Positions 20,327 to 31,325 are shown, numbered from the stretch's first letter. The stretch: 64,000 nucleotides of DNA from Trigonopsis variabilis (GCA_003707065.3 PPXM03000005.1:972501-1036500), one strand, 5' to 3'. Notes: generated from the letters alone by a model not told the origin. Program-made: numbers and translations.

Positions 20327-21673
20327 CTAGTTCTTACCAGCTCCAGCTCGGAAATAGATAATATCTCCGTCTTCAACAACATAGTCCTTACCTTTCTGAT
20401 ATAGTTTGCCTGAAGCGCGAACTTGGTTCTCGTCGCCGCCGGCATCGATCAGATCCTGATACTTGGTAACTTGGGCGAGAATAAAAGTATTCATAAGATC
20501 TGTATGAATTACTCCAGCTGCCTGAGGAGCTTTAGTGCCATCTCTAATAGTCCATTCTCGGACTTCGTCGGGACCGCATGTGAAAAAGGAGATGAGGTGA
20601 AGAAGAGATCTCATAGCTATGATGATTTTAGGAAGAGCACTCTGTGCTCCAATCTTTTCACATTCAGCAGCACGTTCCTCGTCTGAGCCCATTTCAGCCA
20701 ATCGCTCCTCGAGAGAGATGGAAATAGGAATGATAATGTCTCCTGGAGAATTCTCATCCACCCATTGCTTGATGGCTGGCAAGCGCTTATTCTTCTTTCT
20801 AATGTAGTCTCGCTCGCTCAGGTTGACAAGGTAAATCGTCGGTTTGGCAGTTAACAAGAACATGCCATTGAGAACTTCAACTTCCTTTGCCGACCAAACT
20901 CCATTGGCAATTCGTTTGCCTTCTTGGAGATAACCGAGAATCTTATCCACAATAACCAGTTCATCTTTCTTGGCTTTAACTTCCAATGACGTTCCTCCTC
21001 GCTTAGCAATCTTCTCAACAGCTTCCCGGTGCTTTTCAGCAAACTCAATATCCTTCAATCGTAACTCATCCAAGATAATGGACAGATCACGAACAGGATC
21101 GACATCGCCTTCAATGTGAGTGATTTCGGCGTCATCGAAGCATCTCACAACTTGAAAAGTGGCATCAACAGCTCGAATATTAGACAAGAAGGCATTGCCC
21201 ATTCCTTCTCCTTTGGAAGCTCCTTTAGTCAGTCCAGCAATATCATACACAGTAATGAAAGCCGGAACTTCGCTCTTGGGTTTGTAGAGCTGACAGAGCT
21301 TATCAAACCGTGGAGATGGCACAATCACCCGAGCTTCCTCAGGCTCAATCGTAGCAAAAGGATAATTGGCCGGGTTTCCTAAAGGCGAACGGGTGATTGC
21401 TTGAAAAAAGGTAGATTTTCCGACATTAGCAAGGCCAACGATCCCACTTTTAAGGTTGTTTCCCGGTCGACCTAATAAGATCTTCTTCTCTTGGGTATTA
21501 TTCTTCTTTGGTGGCATTTTTTTCTTCTTATAGACAGCAGCAGAACTTGAAAACGGACGCCAGGTTAATAATAAAGATCGCCGAAGACCTCCAATTGGAA
21601 AATAATAGGCACTCGTCGTGGCAGATGGCACCTCCAGCAATATTCCCGTAGTTGAAAAATTTATTGTTGCCAT
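20327..21673 (-). CDS. OLA1: Obg-like ATPase, possibly with cytosolic and mitochondrial forms
   Basis: A single exon. From the ATG at 21673 the protein has 448 residues; from the ATG at 21517 it is the canonical form starting MPPKK. The P-loop GLANVGKST, DIAGLTKGASKGEGMGNAFL, the NLSE motif in place of NKxD (which gives OLA1 its preference for ATP) and a C-terminal TGS domain are all present. OLA1/YchF binds ribosomes and takes part in stress responses. The extra 52 residues before MPPKK have no acidic residue after Glu14 and end RRSLLLTWRPFSSSAAVYKKKK-like, resembling a cleavable mitochondrial presequence. Both ATGs have favourable contexts (GCCATGG and AAAAATGCC). The dual form is inference; the enzyme call is firm. 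Confidence 0.93.
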   Translation of the reverse strand: MATINFSTTGILLEVPSATTSAYYFPIGGLRRSLLLTWRPFSSSAAVYKKKKMPPKKNNTQEKKILLGRPGNNLKSGIVGLANVGKSTFFQAITRSPLGNPANYPFATIEPEEARVIVPSPRFDKLCQLYKPKSEVPAFITVYDIAGLTKGASKGEGMGNAFLSNIRAVDATFQVVRCFDDAEITHIEGDVDPVRDLSIILDELRLKDIEFAEKHREAVEKIAKRGGTSLEVKAKKDELVIVDKILGYLQEGKRIANGVWSAKEVEVLNGMFLLTAKPTIYLVNLSERDYIRKKNKRLPAIKQWVDENSPGDIIIPISISLEERLAEMGSDEERAAECEKIGAQSALPKIIIAMRSLLHLISFFTCGPDEVREWTIRDGTKAPQAAGVIHTDLMNTFILAQVTKYQDLIDAGGDENQVRASGKLYQKGKDYVVEDGDIIYFRAGAGKN

Positions 21674-21960
21674 GGCTACACTCACGTGAGATAGCCGCTA
21701 CTTTTATTAAACTACACCAAGTTCCTTCACACATATTAATTCACTAAATATAACCTCGAATCAATCCTTTATGACGGGATAATAATGACATGCATAATAC
21801 AATTAATGATCGCATTCAAGCGTTTGAGAAGCAATCAGCAGTGCGACCGGGGGTCAAGGCACTTATGGGAGCTGGATAAACACGAGCAACTGCTGTAGGA
21901 CGGCGAGCGCGCTCTCTTCGAAAAGAGCACAGAAGGGTATAAAAGGCAGTCCTCTGCAGC

Positions 21961-23787
21961 TTATAGATATAACTCTGGGTGACTCCATTTCTGTCGTAAC
22001 TGAGCTCCGTATTTGTAAAAAGCAAAGGGAATAATAACCATAGCAGTACTAATGAAAGCAAGAAGCCACGAGGCCCAGTGAAGTCCAAGACGATGGTACA
22101 TTTGAGTCGTGAATAGAGGAAAGGCGGCACCACCAGCAGAACGAGTAAACACTTTGGCAGCCAAAGCGGAGGCAGCGTATTTCTGGTACGCATCGATAAT
22201 GTAGTTGTTCACAGAAAAATAGATCATAACCATACCGTAGCCAAAAGCTAGACCGGCAGAGGCAGGACCGACCCAGATGACATGCTTTTCAGCGGTTGCA
22301 CCTAGAATCCAAAGGGCAATAGGGACAAAAGGAGCGCCAATCAAAGCAGCAGTCAGACGGTCTTCGGGAGTAGGGGCGCGCTTAGCACAGATTTTAGCAT
22401 AGTAGCTCTCGATAATAGGAGTCGTAGCCAAGGCAAAGATGGCACCAATTAAGATAGGGATAAACATCATACCAATAATATTATCACCATATCCATATAG
22501 CTCACCGAAGATAACGGGGAAGGCGAAGAAGAAAGCATATAAGAGAGAGTAGATCAAGACGATATAAGAATTCATCAAATCCAAAACGGGCTCGGTCATG
22601 ATCATATGAACAGGACGGACCAAGCATTCATTAACAATTTCCTTGAGGGATAAGGGCGTTCGCTCAGCTTCAGTCATAATGTTGGGGTTACCAGTTTCTT
22701 TGCGGAGACGCTTAGCACGTCGTTTAAGTAAGACAGGGGGGTAGGTCTCGGGAATTGTTACGACCAAGATAGATACTCCACCAGAAAAGGCCATGGTAAC
22801 CCAGAAAATAAGGTCGAGACGGTGGGAACCAACAGCGATAAAACCACAGATTAGGGGTCCAAAGACAGGACCACAGTAGGGAGCAGCTGCAAAATAAGCA
22901 ATGGCAAGACCACGTTCCTCCATCTTCCAGATATCAGCAATGGTACCGCCTGCCAAGACAAGACCAGAACTAGAAAAGACACCACAAAGAAAACGAACGA
23001 CAAGCAGACCACCAATATTAGGAGCGAGAGCACAAGGAATCAAAAAGATAATGTAAAGTGCCAGTGAGATGAAATAGACAGGTTGTCGACCAATAATTTC
23101 GGAAAGAGGAGACCAGATCAGGGGACCAAGAGCAAATCCCATAACCATGATGGAACAAGTAAGGGTTGCAACTTCAAGGCCAACATGATACTTCTTTTCG
23201 ATAAGAGGAAGACCTCCGGTTACGTTCGATGAACCAAAGGCAACGCACAAGACAAGAACAGAGACTACAATAGTAACGTACCATTTATAGAGTCGGCCCC
23301 AGTTCTTAGGATTTCCGGGATCATCCACAGTGAAAGTAACGTATTCGATGTCTTTTTCCTTCTCTTCATCATAGTTACCCTCCTCGAGCTGTTCTTCAAT
23401 AGTTGGAACATTTTGAAGACGCCTAATTGATCTGATAGTCGTAGCAGGAACTAAGCCAGTAGTTGTTTCTAAGGTATATTCTTCAGGGAATTCTTGTCGG
23501 TTAGGATCCATCGCAGCTGAAAAGTTGGGATCCCTAGAAGGAGCTTCAGTCAATCCTCTGTCTTCCAATGATTGGACAGTTTCAGTCCGTCCCAAAGTAT
23601 AAGTCGCTCCATCTATGTTTGATGACACCATTCCAAACGAAGATGGGGCTTCATCCCCACCACTGGCCGAAAGATTGTCGACATCTTCAGATGCATCATG
23701 AAAAGTGCTGTCTTGAACATTAGTATTAGAAGGAGGATTTGTCTCTGGAACAGTATTTTTCTCTTTAGGATCGCTTGATTCTGGCAT
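21961..23787 (-). CDS. DHA1-family multidrug/polyamine transporter (MFS)
   Basis: A single exon of 608 residues. About 160 hydrophilic cytosolic residues, Ser/Glu-rich, precede twelve predicted membrane spans. The junction DDPGNPKNWGRLYKWYVT just before the first span is typical of fungal drug:H+ antiporter 1 proteins. Motif A is PLSEIIGRQPVYF, and motif C-like glycines occur in the fifth span (FFAAAPYCGPVFGPLICGF-like region). Close relatives include yeast Tpo1-4 and fission-yeast Caf5. The probable role is export of polyamines or toxic compounds at the plasma membrane. The 5' flank is long (1.6 kb), leaving room for complex regulation. Confidence 0.88.
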   Translation of the reverse strand: MPESSDPKEKNTVPETNPPSNTNVQDSTFHDASEDVDNLSASGGDEAPSSFGMVSSNIDGATYTLGRTETVQSLEDRGLTEAPSRDPNFSAAMDPNRQEFPEEYTLETTTGLVPATTIRSIRRLQNVPTIEEQLEEGNYDEEKEKDIEYVTFTVDDPGNPKNWGRLYKWYVTIVVSVLVLCVAFGSSNVTGGLPLIEKKYHVGLEVATLTCSIMVMGFALGPLIWSPLSEIIGRQPVYFISLALYIIFLIPCALAPNIGGLLVVRFLCGVFSSSGLVLAGGTIADIWKMEERGLAIAYFAAAPYCGPVFGPLICGFIAVGSHRLDLIFWVTMAFSGGVSILVVTIPETYPPVLLKRRAKRLRKETGNPNIMTEAERTPLSLKEIVNECLVRPVHMIMTEPVLDLMNSYIVLIYSLLYAFFFAFPVIFGELYGYGDNIIGMMFIPILIGAIFALATTPIIESYYAKICAKRAPTPEDRLTAALIGAPFVPIALWILGATAEKHVIWVGPASAGLAFGYGMVMIYFSVNNYIIDAYQKYAASALAAKVFTRSAGGAAFPLFTTQMYHRLGLHWASWLLAFISTAMVIIPFAFYKYGAQLRQKWSHPELYL

Positions 23788-25388
23788 CTTATTTACAACT
23801 TTTTAACAGGTCGACTAGAGATATCCAGATCCAATTTATATAGACTATTAGAAGAATTAAAAACAATCAGTGAGAAACTGAATTAAAATGACTCTAAAGG
23901 TTAGATAAAAGATACCATTGTTAATTGATTATCAGCTTACCGATGGTAACGACGAGAGACAAACAGTAAGTCAAAATAAAGAGGGGTGCAGTTTATTTAA
24001 ATAACCAAGGTCCAACTGTGATTAGTGTCTGTGTTTGTGTCTGAGGTTTGCTCTCAATCGGGAGCAGACGTTCCAAAAGGTTTCGCTTAATCGGAACAAG
24101 CGGTATATCGGCAAACCCGTTACCCTGCCTCATCACCAAATAATTCCAGAATAGTCCAATAAGTAAAATACCTAGTTATCCATCCTATTGCTTTATTTAT
24201 AAACTCATACTATCCAATATTTACTACTTGATACTTAATACTCGTGGAACCGTTCGACTGGTCGACCTTTCTGAATTTTAGTTGAGGCTGTGTCAAGCTC
24301 CAGAACTGCGTCACCAAGTTCATCTCGTTACTGTTTTGAAGGTCATCAACAAGCAATTGGCCAACATGAGTCAGTCACATCAAGAACGCAACTGATCCAC
24401 GCATTGTTATTGTTAAAATATATGAAATTTACTGGTCCAAACTAGCAGTTAAAATGGCTTTCCTTGTCTTTGGTGCAAAGATTTCTCAACTTGAACTCAC
24501 GGCAAGGGAGCCGTCCTTACATAACAGGACATAACTGTACGTCATGTCTCTTATTTTTCTTATAACTGGATCAATTAAGAGCCTCAAGCCCAAGAAAAGA
24601 CGTATATGATTTATTTTAATTATGATCACAGGTCATGACTTGCTGTATTCAATATTTTCAAGCGAGAAATCTCGGTATTGAACAAGTTGATAAGAAGAAA
24701 AAACAATTGATTTAGCTTTCTCTTTGCTAAATCGGGCCGGTAAGAGAGACACTGGTGTATATCCCACACCCAACTTTGGACATCAAGGGAAGAGGACAAA
24801 AAGGATTTCAACTCCCCAATTCGCTTACATAATCTCTGCCGAGATTACCTTGTCTTTCAACGGCGTTTCCTTCATTTTTGCTTCAATTTCATAGTATTCT
24901 CAGTTATATTATTTCTCGAATGTTTCTAAATGACCTTGGCTTTTCATCCCGCATTCTCTGACACTAGAGCCTTGGCTTGCATCATGTCTCAGCCATGTCT
25001 TCCTTTTGCCCAGCGATTCCTTTAAGTTGCATTCAGTCCTATGGCGTCACTCCAGAAGAGGCGGTAGCATCTAAGACCTTGCGGTCTTAGCGAAAGCCTG
25101 AACTCTCATAATCATGCCACTTTACATTTCATCCTCACCTCATTGTAGAAGGATATCATTCTTCTCTTATGAATTGTCTATCTCGCTCTAAATATCTGGT
25201 GTCGGTCTCTGCGCCCTATGTTTTGATCTACCCTCTAGCCTTGCCTATTAAGCCGTATCTGGTCTCCACGCACGGCTACCTGCCTATTATGTTTACGAGA
25301 AAATAGCTCTCCAATCTAGAACCCAGCATTGCAGCATACATCATTACAAATTATGAAAGACGGTTATATAGAATGCCGTAATCTATGT
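23788..25388. other. Gene-free 1.6 kb: transporter promoter and MLH1 3' flank
   Basis: No coding exon is recognised. Near the transporter start there is a TATATAAA (minus strand, 23835-23842), about 50 bp before the ATG, a possible TATA box. A perfect 8-bp inverted repeat lies at 25071-25090. A minus frame at 24626-24811 shows no similarity. Confidence 0.5.
25071..25090. repeat. Perfect inverted repeat (hairpin), 8-bp arms
   Basis: CTAAGACC-ttgc-GGTCTTAG has a four-base loop and sits in a gene-free region about 300 bp beyond the MLH1 stop codon. Flanking GAGGC (25058 onward) and GCCTGA could extend the fold. It may belong to an unannotated small RNA; there is no known family match. Confidence 0.4.
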
Positions 25389-27862
25389 TCAACACCTCTC
25401 AAAGACTCGATACAGACTCTTCATGTTTGCAACTTCGACGATGTTCTGAGCCATTGTCTCTGTACCAACAACTTTTCTTAATTTATCCCATAGCACTTGA
25501 GGAGGTGGCCCATTCACATGACTGTACAGATCTGCAATAGCTCTCGCTACTCCCTGCAAGCATTGTTTTTCATGCTCCCAGTCTATCTCTTGATTTAAAG
25601 TTTCAAGAAAGTGGTTGAGATGGTCACGTCTCAATGTCGGAACATATCCTAAGACCAACAATGGCAACTTTCTTAAATACCCATCCTCAATCACAACATT
25701 GTAGTATTCGTCCAAAAGATCCAGTTTAACATTATCTTCTATTCTCACTTCAATCGGAGGATCAAGCTTTATCTCACCGTAATTAGGAAATTCATTAAGA
25801 GAGACTTGGTAAAAAAGCTCACTGAAAACGTTATGGTATTCTACCAAAAATAGTTTCGTTTCCTTTTGAATGGCTGCTAGACTAGCCTGTTCGTCCACGA
25901 TGCCGACAAGTTTAAACTTATGTAATAAGTCGGTAACTTCTGCGTCCCATTTTTCCGTCAGGTCCAAAACAAGCCCAAGATAAACAAAAGTGACAGAGTA
26001 CGGCAAACCGATAGAAGCAGGAAGGACGTTAATGACCAGTAAGCCATTCTTATCGCCTCACTCTGACACTTGCCGTACACGGTGACTTATTAGCCACTCC
26101 TGTGAGCATAAAAGCAATCAAGGTCCTCATGCTTAAAGAACTGTTTTTTGTTCTCTATGCAAGTGTGACATAAAATAAACAATAACCGCGTCGACAAGAA
26201 AATCGACCTCGGTTCAGCTCTGCTCCGTTACAACTTTGCCCTCATCATCATTTGCTTATCTGGACCGCTCGAACCGTTCATAGGATGGTGTTAGCTTTTT
26301 CCTTGATATGTTTTGAATTGTTTTAAGGACTACTACTTACCTATATTTGCAGCAGCCTTGACTTCTTCTATTAGCTCACCAATCGAACTTAATTTCAAGA
26401 TCGTCGGCTGCTTGTTTGGGAGAATGTCATAGCCCTTCCCTTGTAGACGAGTCCAATCCAAAATCGTTTGTGTTGCATCCGTTCGGACTCGATCATAAGC
26501 ATATATATTTTTCGGCTTATTTTCTTCACTGAGTCGAGATACGCGTACCCGTTTGGTTATGTGCTCTAAAGCAAGATTTGACCTTGACAGAGAGTCAGAC
26601 TCTTCTTGATCAGAGGTATCGATGGTTGCTAATTTTTGAGAAGCCGAGTCAACACTTTCAGCATGTCCTAGCCTAAGGATCGTCTGAGTCGGGAAACTGC
26701 GACTTGAATCGTGAGTTTCAAGGCTGATGCGAATGGACTGAAGGATTGTTTCGATTATCTCGCGTTCATGAAGAAAACGGACTTCACGCTTCGTGGGATG
26801 AACATTGACATCGACTAAAAGTGGATCAATTTCTAGGGCAATATAGGCAAAACCATGACCTCCTTTGGGAAGAAGCGATGAGAACAGCTGAGATAATCCA
26901 CGCTTGAGTGGATCGCATGTAACTGCTCGATTGTTTATAAATATAATTGGAGAAATCGACTTCTTGTTGGAATAATTGGCATTGGTAACATAACCTTTGG
27001 CTGATTGAAGTCCCCATTCTCCATGATCTTGGACATCAATGGCAACAAGCTCATTGGCAATGGCTGATCCGTAAATCAGTCGTATTCGATCCACCTTAGA
27101 GGAATCTTGAGATGTGGAAATAGTGCTATGAGCTTCCCCATACTATAGAGTTAACCAGAGTTATTAAAATGCCGTTACCTTTTTACAACTAATACTGATA
27201 TTGCCAACATGAATAGCATATCGTCCGACGACATCCACGATCTTTGCATATTCGTCTCCGGGTGATCTAAATGCACGTAATCTAGAGGGCATATTATAAA
27301 ATAAATCCTCAGCCTGGCAGATAAGTTACATCTAGGAAATTTAGCAAACTTACTACAATCTGCGTCCCCTGACGGCTTGCGACAGGGTTAGGCTCAGAAA
27401 TCATATTACCGTCACTGTATGAAACTCTCCAAGCACAAGGTGAATCAGAAGTTTTAGAGGTGACACTGAGATGAGCAATATGCGAGATGGAAGCGAGTGC
27501 TTCACCTCTGAACCCGTAAGTCGAAACCGACTGGAGATCTTCAAATCTAGTTAACTTAGAAGTTGTAAAGCGTTCACATAATATCCCTAGGTCATCCTTC
27601 TATATCGTTAGACATCACCTCCGGCTACTCTTACGTGGATTCCAACTCCGTTATCAGAAATCTGAAGTGATTTCAACCCCCCATCCTTGACGATAATCTC
27701 AATAGAAGTGGCGTTTGCATCAACAGAATTCTCCATCATTTCCTTGAGAGCATTGGAAGGTCCGATTATGATCTCACCAGCGGCAATCTTATTTATGACC
27801 GATTCCTCTAATTGCTAAACTATTAATAGCTGACAATGACCACTTACCTTAATCCTATTCAT
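25389..27862 (-). CDS. MLH1: DNA mismatch repair protein, MutL homologue 1
   Basis: Six exons: 27848-27862, 27635-27814, 27354-27599, 27179-27313, 26341-27142 and 25389-25939 (642 residues). The GHKL ATPase domain is clear: [20 protein letters not shown] with the catalytic Glu, DNGVGIH, and [19 protein letters not shown] and [14 protein letters not shown] follow; the C-terminal dimerisation domain runs from [18 protein letters not shown] to the hallmark final FERC, which takes part in the Pms1/PMS2 endonuclease site. Four introns are 33-40 nt; the fifth (25940-26340) is 401 nt, exceptional here. All junctions keep frame. The protein is shorter than the 769-residue S. cerevisiae one mainly in the linker. 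It is head-to-head with SYO1 at 145 bp. Confidence 0.94.
25940..26340 (-). other. Oversized MLH1 intron with a strong hairpin
   Basis: 401 nt between a GTAAGTAG donor and a CTGAC...GCAG acceptor; splicing joins ANI to EVTDLL in frame. In the transcript sense, AACCG-AG-GTCGA pairs with TCGAC-G-CGGTT around an 8-nt loop (26184-26214), a ten-pair stem with one small internal loop. Just upstream stands ATGATGA, matching a box C consensus, with CTGA 24 nt later. That spacing is too short for a complete C/D snoRNA. An undetected coding exon cannot be fully excluded. Confidence 0.55.
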
Positions 27863-28007
27863 ATTAGACTCATTTATTTTATTATGTGGAAGGCTAGTGC
27901 TCCCCTGTCGTCGTTGCGCCGAGTAGAGAGCGTTACAATCTATCAAAAGTCCCAAGCCAAAAAAAATTTCCCGAAGACTATTATCCTTTAGGTCTGGTAT
28001 AGAAAGG

Positions 28008-29930
28008 ATGGCGAAAATAAAGAAAAAAAATAAGCTCTTCCAGAGTAAGATTTATTCAAGGACTAGCAGGGCAGTTGATTCTTCCTTAATTTCCGCTAAA
28101 GGGGATCGGGGGTCACTCGCACCTTTGGTTAGAGATTTATCCTCCACCGAAGATGACAAACGACTGTCAGCAGTAACAGCCATTCACGCCCTTTTCCATG
28201 ATGCTCTAAGCAGAGAATATCTCCTGAAAGAGAAAGTGGTCAAGATCCTGATGGAAAAAGGCATCCATGATTCCAACCAACAGGTCGTTGCAGAAACTTA
28301 CGGGGCGTTATTGACTCTTGCCTCGACAATTGGCTATGATGTTTGTATGCATATGTATAGACAGGATATCTTGACCCCCATTATAAATACGTTAAATAGG
28401 ACCACTGGCTTTATTTCTGCTCAACAATCTTTGGATGCTTTGGACCAAAAAACGTCTTTCAAGTTATTGGAAAATGTTCTCTCATTGCTGTGCTGCCTTA
28501 TTGTTATAGCGGACCCTGTCCTAGATTCTATCGCCAAGTCTCTTCCTTCTCTTCCTCGAACTCTTCTGGATATTTTGTCTGTAAGTAAATCGCCTAAATC
28601 CTTACTGTCTGCAACTGCACAATGTTTATATATTGCCACTGACTCCAATATTCCTTATCAACAAGTTGTGGGATCCAAAGAGATTCTTGATTTTTTGGAG
28701 TATCGCGAAAACTTCCCTCTTGCTGCAAAAGCTTATCTGATTGGGGTCTTATATAACTATTTTCTCGATGGTGATAGTCAAATTGAACTCTTCCATTTGG
28801 TCCGAATGTTAAATTCTGATTTGGACTTGAATTACGTTACCCAAGCTGCTGCTTTCCTTGATTGGAGTGACAACCGTGGAATAGTCTCACAGGACGATAA
28901 ATCTACGGAAAACAATGAGAAGCTTCTAGATTCTGAAGATCGAGTGACTGCAATTGAGGTGGCGCTCGAACTATTTACCTCTATAGCTGAGACTATTGCG
29001 GACCAAACTCAAGAAAATTCCCACGCTCGCGCTATCGATGAAGTGATGGATGAAACTGATGATAATATTGCTCCAGATAATGACGGACAAGATGAAGCTA
29101 ATTTCGATGTGGACATGGATATTGCCAATAGTAATAATGAGGGTGAAGACGATATAGATCAAGAAGTGATCAATAGTGACTTATCTTGCTATATTTTAGT
29201 GACCACATTACCAAAAATTGTTACATCTTTGGATATTAATTCGCTTCAATGCCGCGCTATTAGTGCCCTTAATAATTCTCTCTGGGCGTTCGCCTCTTCG
29301 GCTCTTAAAAACTCAAAGAAGTTAAGAGTAGTGGTGGAAAATGCTCTACCCAAGGTATTTGCAATAATTTCCTCTATTGTTTCAATGGATGCTAATAGCT
29401 GGACTGAAGAACATGTGCAAACGTTGACAGCTTGTCTTGGGGTTCTCTGGGCTAGCTCCGAAATTCTCCCTGAAAAAGTCGACATCTCATCAAACCAAGT
29501 TAACGATTTCATCTCTCTTTATAAATTGCTTGAATCCCGTGAGGAAGCTGGCCTCGAAGGCCGGGTACGATTGGTGGGCTTTTTGGGCGCAGTTGCTAGT
29601 TCTGAAGGAAACGTTGACCTAAATAGACAAGTTGGCACCTTCTTCATGACATTGATAAGTAGCTTGCCTAATATTTCGGACCTTGTTGTTTTTCAAGTTT
29701 TGGATTCACTATTTGATATTTATGCGGATCAAGAATATGACTACGACGAACCAGTGTTCATCAAAATGAAATTCTTGGATCATCTCAAGAGATCTTTACC
29801 GAAGGTTCGTCAAGCGGTGAAAAAAATAGATAAGAAACGGTTTCCTGAACTTAGGGAACAGGGAGAAAATGCGCTGGAGAACTTGACAGGGTTCATCAAA
29901 TACAAAACAGACGAAGGAAGACGGAAATAG
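28008..29930 (+). CDS. SYO1: Symportin, co-import chaperone for ribosomal proteins L5 and L11
   Basis: A single exon of 640 residues. It starts MAKIKKKNKLFQSKIYSR, the basic N-terminus typical of Syo1, followed by armadillo/HEAT-like helical repeats. An acidic loop (about residues 345-385, DETDDNIAPDNDGQDEANF and on) interrupts them, as in the known structures of the family. Syo1 binds Rpl5 and Rpl11 together and links them to the importin Kap104 for delivery to the nucleus and 5S RNP assembly. The stop is only 34 bp from the end of the convergent METTL4-like gene, so the mRNAs probably overlap. Confidence 0.87.
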   Translation: MAKIKKKNKLFQSKIYSRTSRAVDSSLISAKGDRGSLAPLVRDLSSTEDDKRLSAVTAIHALFHDALSREYLLKEKVVKILMEKGIHDSNQQVVAETYGALLTLASTIGYDVCMHMYRQDILTPIINTLNRTTGFISAQQSLDALDQKTSFKLLENVLSLLCCLIVIADPVLDSIAKSLPSLPRTLLDILSVSKSPKSLLSATAQCLYIATDSNIPYQQVVGSKEILDFLEYRENFPLAAKAYLIGVLYNYFLDGDSQIELFHLVRMLNSDLDLNYVTQAAAFLDWSDNRGIVSQDDKSTENNEKLLDSEDRVTAIEVALELFTSIAETIADQTQENSHARAIDEVMDETDDNIAPDNDGQDEANFDVDMDIANSNNEGEDDIDQEVINSDLSCYILVTTLPKIVTSLDINSLQCRAISALNNSLWAFASSALKNSKKLRVVVENALPKVFAIISSIVSMDANSWTEEHVQTLTACLGVLWASSEILPEKVDISSNQVNDFISLYKLLESREEAGLEGRVRLVGFLGAVASSEGNVDLNRQVGTFFMTLISSLPNISDLVVFQVLDSLFDIYADQEYDYDEPVFIKMKFLDHLKRSLPKVRQAVKKIDKKRFPELREQGENALENLTGFIKYKTDEGRRK

Positions 29931-29964
29931 ACCATTTTGTCGTATGATAGAGTTCATTAAGAGA

Positions 29965-31087
29965 CTAATTTTTATGAAGAAAGGAGCAATGATTAAACTT
30001 GATGCATTCATCCCCAATGACGGTCCAATTAGATCTACAGGATCTTGCGAACATCTCAAGTCCTTTGATTTGACTTCCCAAATGATGTTTAAAGATATCT
30101 ATCGATGTTAGGCAATAAAAAAAATCACAAACCATCTAAAGCAGGTTTTCGAGAATGGTAATCCGGAACAGCATAGACGACGGATACTCGCGACTCTGCT
30201 AAGGGAAAGTGGTTAGCGCGGGCAATATAAAGAGTCTCTAACGGTTTTCGGCTACCCGGATCAGAAAGATCCATTAGGGGCTCACCAAATGCCGTTACTT
30301 TACACCAAAATACGGATTCAACGATGGTAAGCTTCTTTTTCTTGAAAAAATTCCTAACAAGTCTTTGCCATTTCAGTTTGTTAGTAACCCAAATAGCTAG
30401 AATACCATCTTCAGTCATAATCTGATCAAGTGAGAGATCAAATAGCCGATATGGGTCAAATGCATCGTACTGAAAAGCATGTCGAACTGACTTATTGGGC
30501 CAAGGTGGATCTAAAACTATTACATTCCATGGCTTGCGGTCTGAGATTGGTTCCAAAAATTCAGTAAAAGAGTGACGTAGCCTTCTTAGAATGAAAGCTG
30601 CCCGAGGGGGAAAGAAGAAGTTGGTGTTAAGGACCGTTGTTGTGATAAACTCGTCTGAATCATTATAAAACACACGATTATAAAGCTCATCTACAGCTAT
30701 GACATCGATTATAGATGTTGGTTTTCGATCATTAGCCCACACACTAATCATTTGAAGGTTCTCCTTTAATGACCAGATGGAGCTTAATTTATGCCGTTCT
30801 TCCTTGTCATAATCCACAATTCGCGGAACCAAAAACATATTTGGTGGTATTTTTACCAAATTAGACTTGATAATGTAAGTCAGTTCATCCCAGGATCTCC
30901 CTAAGATGCCAGTGGATGAAGGGTCATGCTGTCCTTTAGGGACGTCAAACGGTCTTTCTCGCGGTTCCGTAGATACGGGAGCATATCCTGGTGGAATTAT
31001 CCCAAGACTCGTAGGTATATCGATCATATAGACAGCCTCAAGTTCTTTGAGCCTCTCGGATGCGCTTGTACTCTTGTATTCATTCAT
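29965..31087 (-). CDS. MT-A70 methyltransferase of the METTL4 type
   Basis: Main exon 30133-31087 and last exon 29965-30098, joined across a 34-nt intron with a GTTTGT donor and CTAAC branch (362 residues). The catalytic DPPW lies in IVLDPPWPNKSVRHAFQYDA, followed by AIWVTNKLKWQ and ESVFWCKVTAFGEPL. The last exon supplies GLEMFARSCRSNWTVIGDE, which matches METTL4 (LELFARNL..GWTSWGNE) better than IME4/METTL3 or KAR4/METTL14. METTL4 proteins methylate adenine N6 (U2 snRNA in animals; DNA in some claims). The frame stays open 18 codons upstream of this ATG without another ATG, so a small 5' exon may exist. It is divergent from the peptidase gene at 238 bp. Confidence 0.8.
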
Positions 31088-31325
31088 ATTTATAAACCTG
31101 GCGTTTCCTTTTGAGCTCTGTTCTGGCCTCTGATCGATCACCTGACTTCATTCGTTAAATCCTAGGCAGTGTCCATAAGTTGCTTTACCCTTTGGAGAAA
31201 ATAAAGAACTATGAATGCTGGTCTGTGATCCCGTCACGACTATTCCAGTGATGGGTGAAATGAACATCCCAACTGAGGTTCCTCCCAATCACCACCCACC
31301 ATCGACCAGGCGCTCGCACGGTGAA

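Noticed and set aside
31215-31325. Earlier in-frame ATG for the peptidase
   Set aside because: It would place 37 hydrophilic residues before an evident signal peptide.
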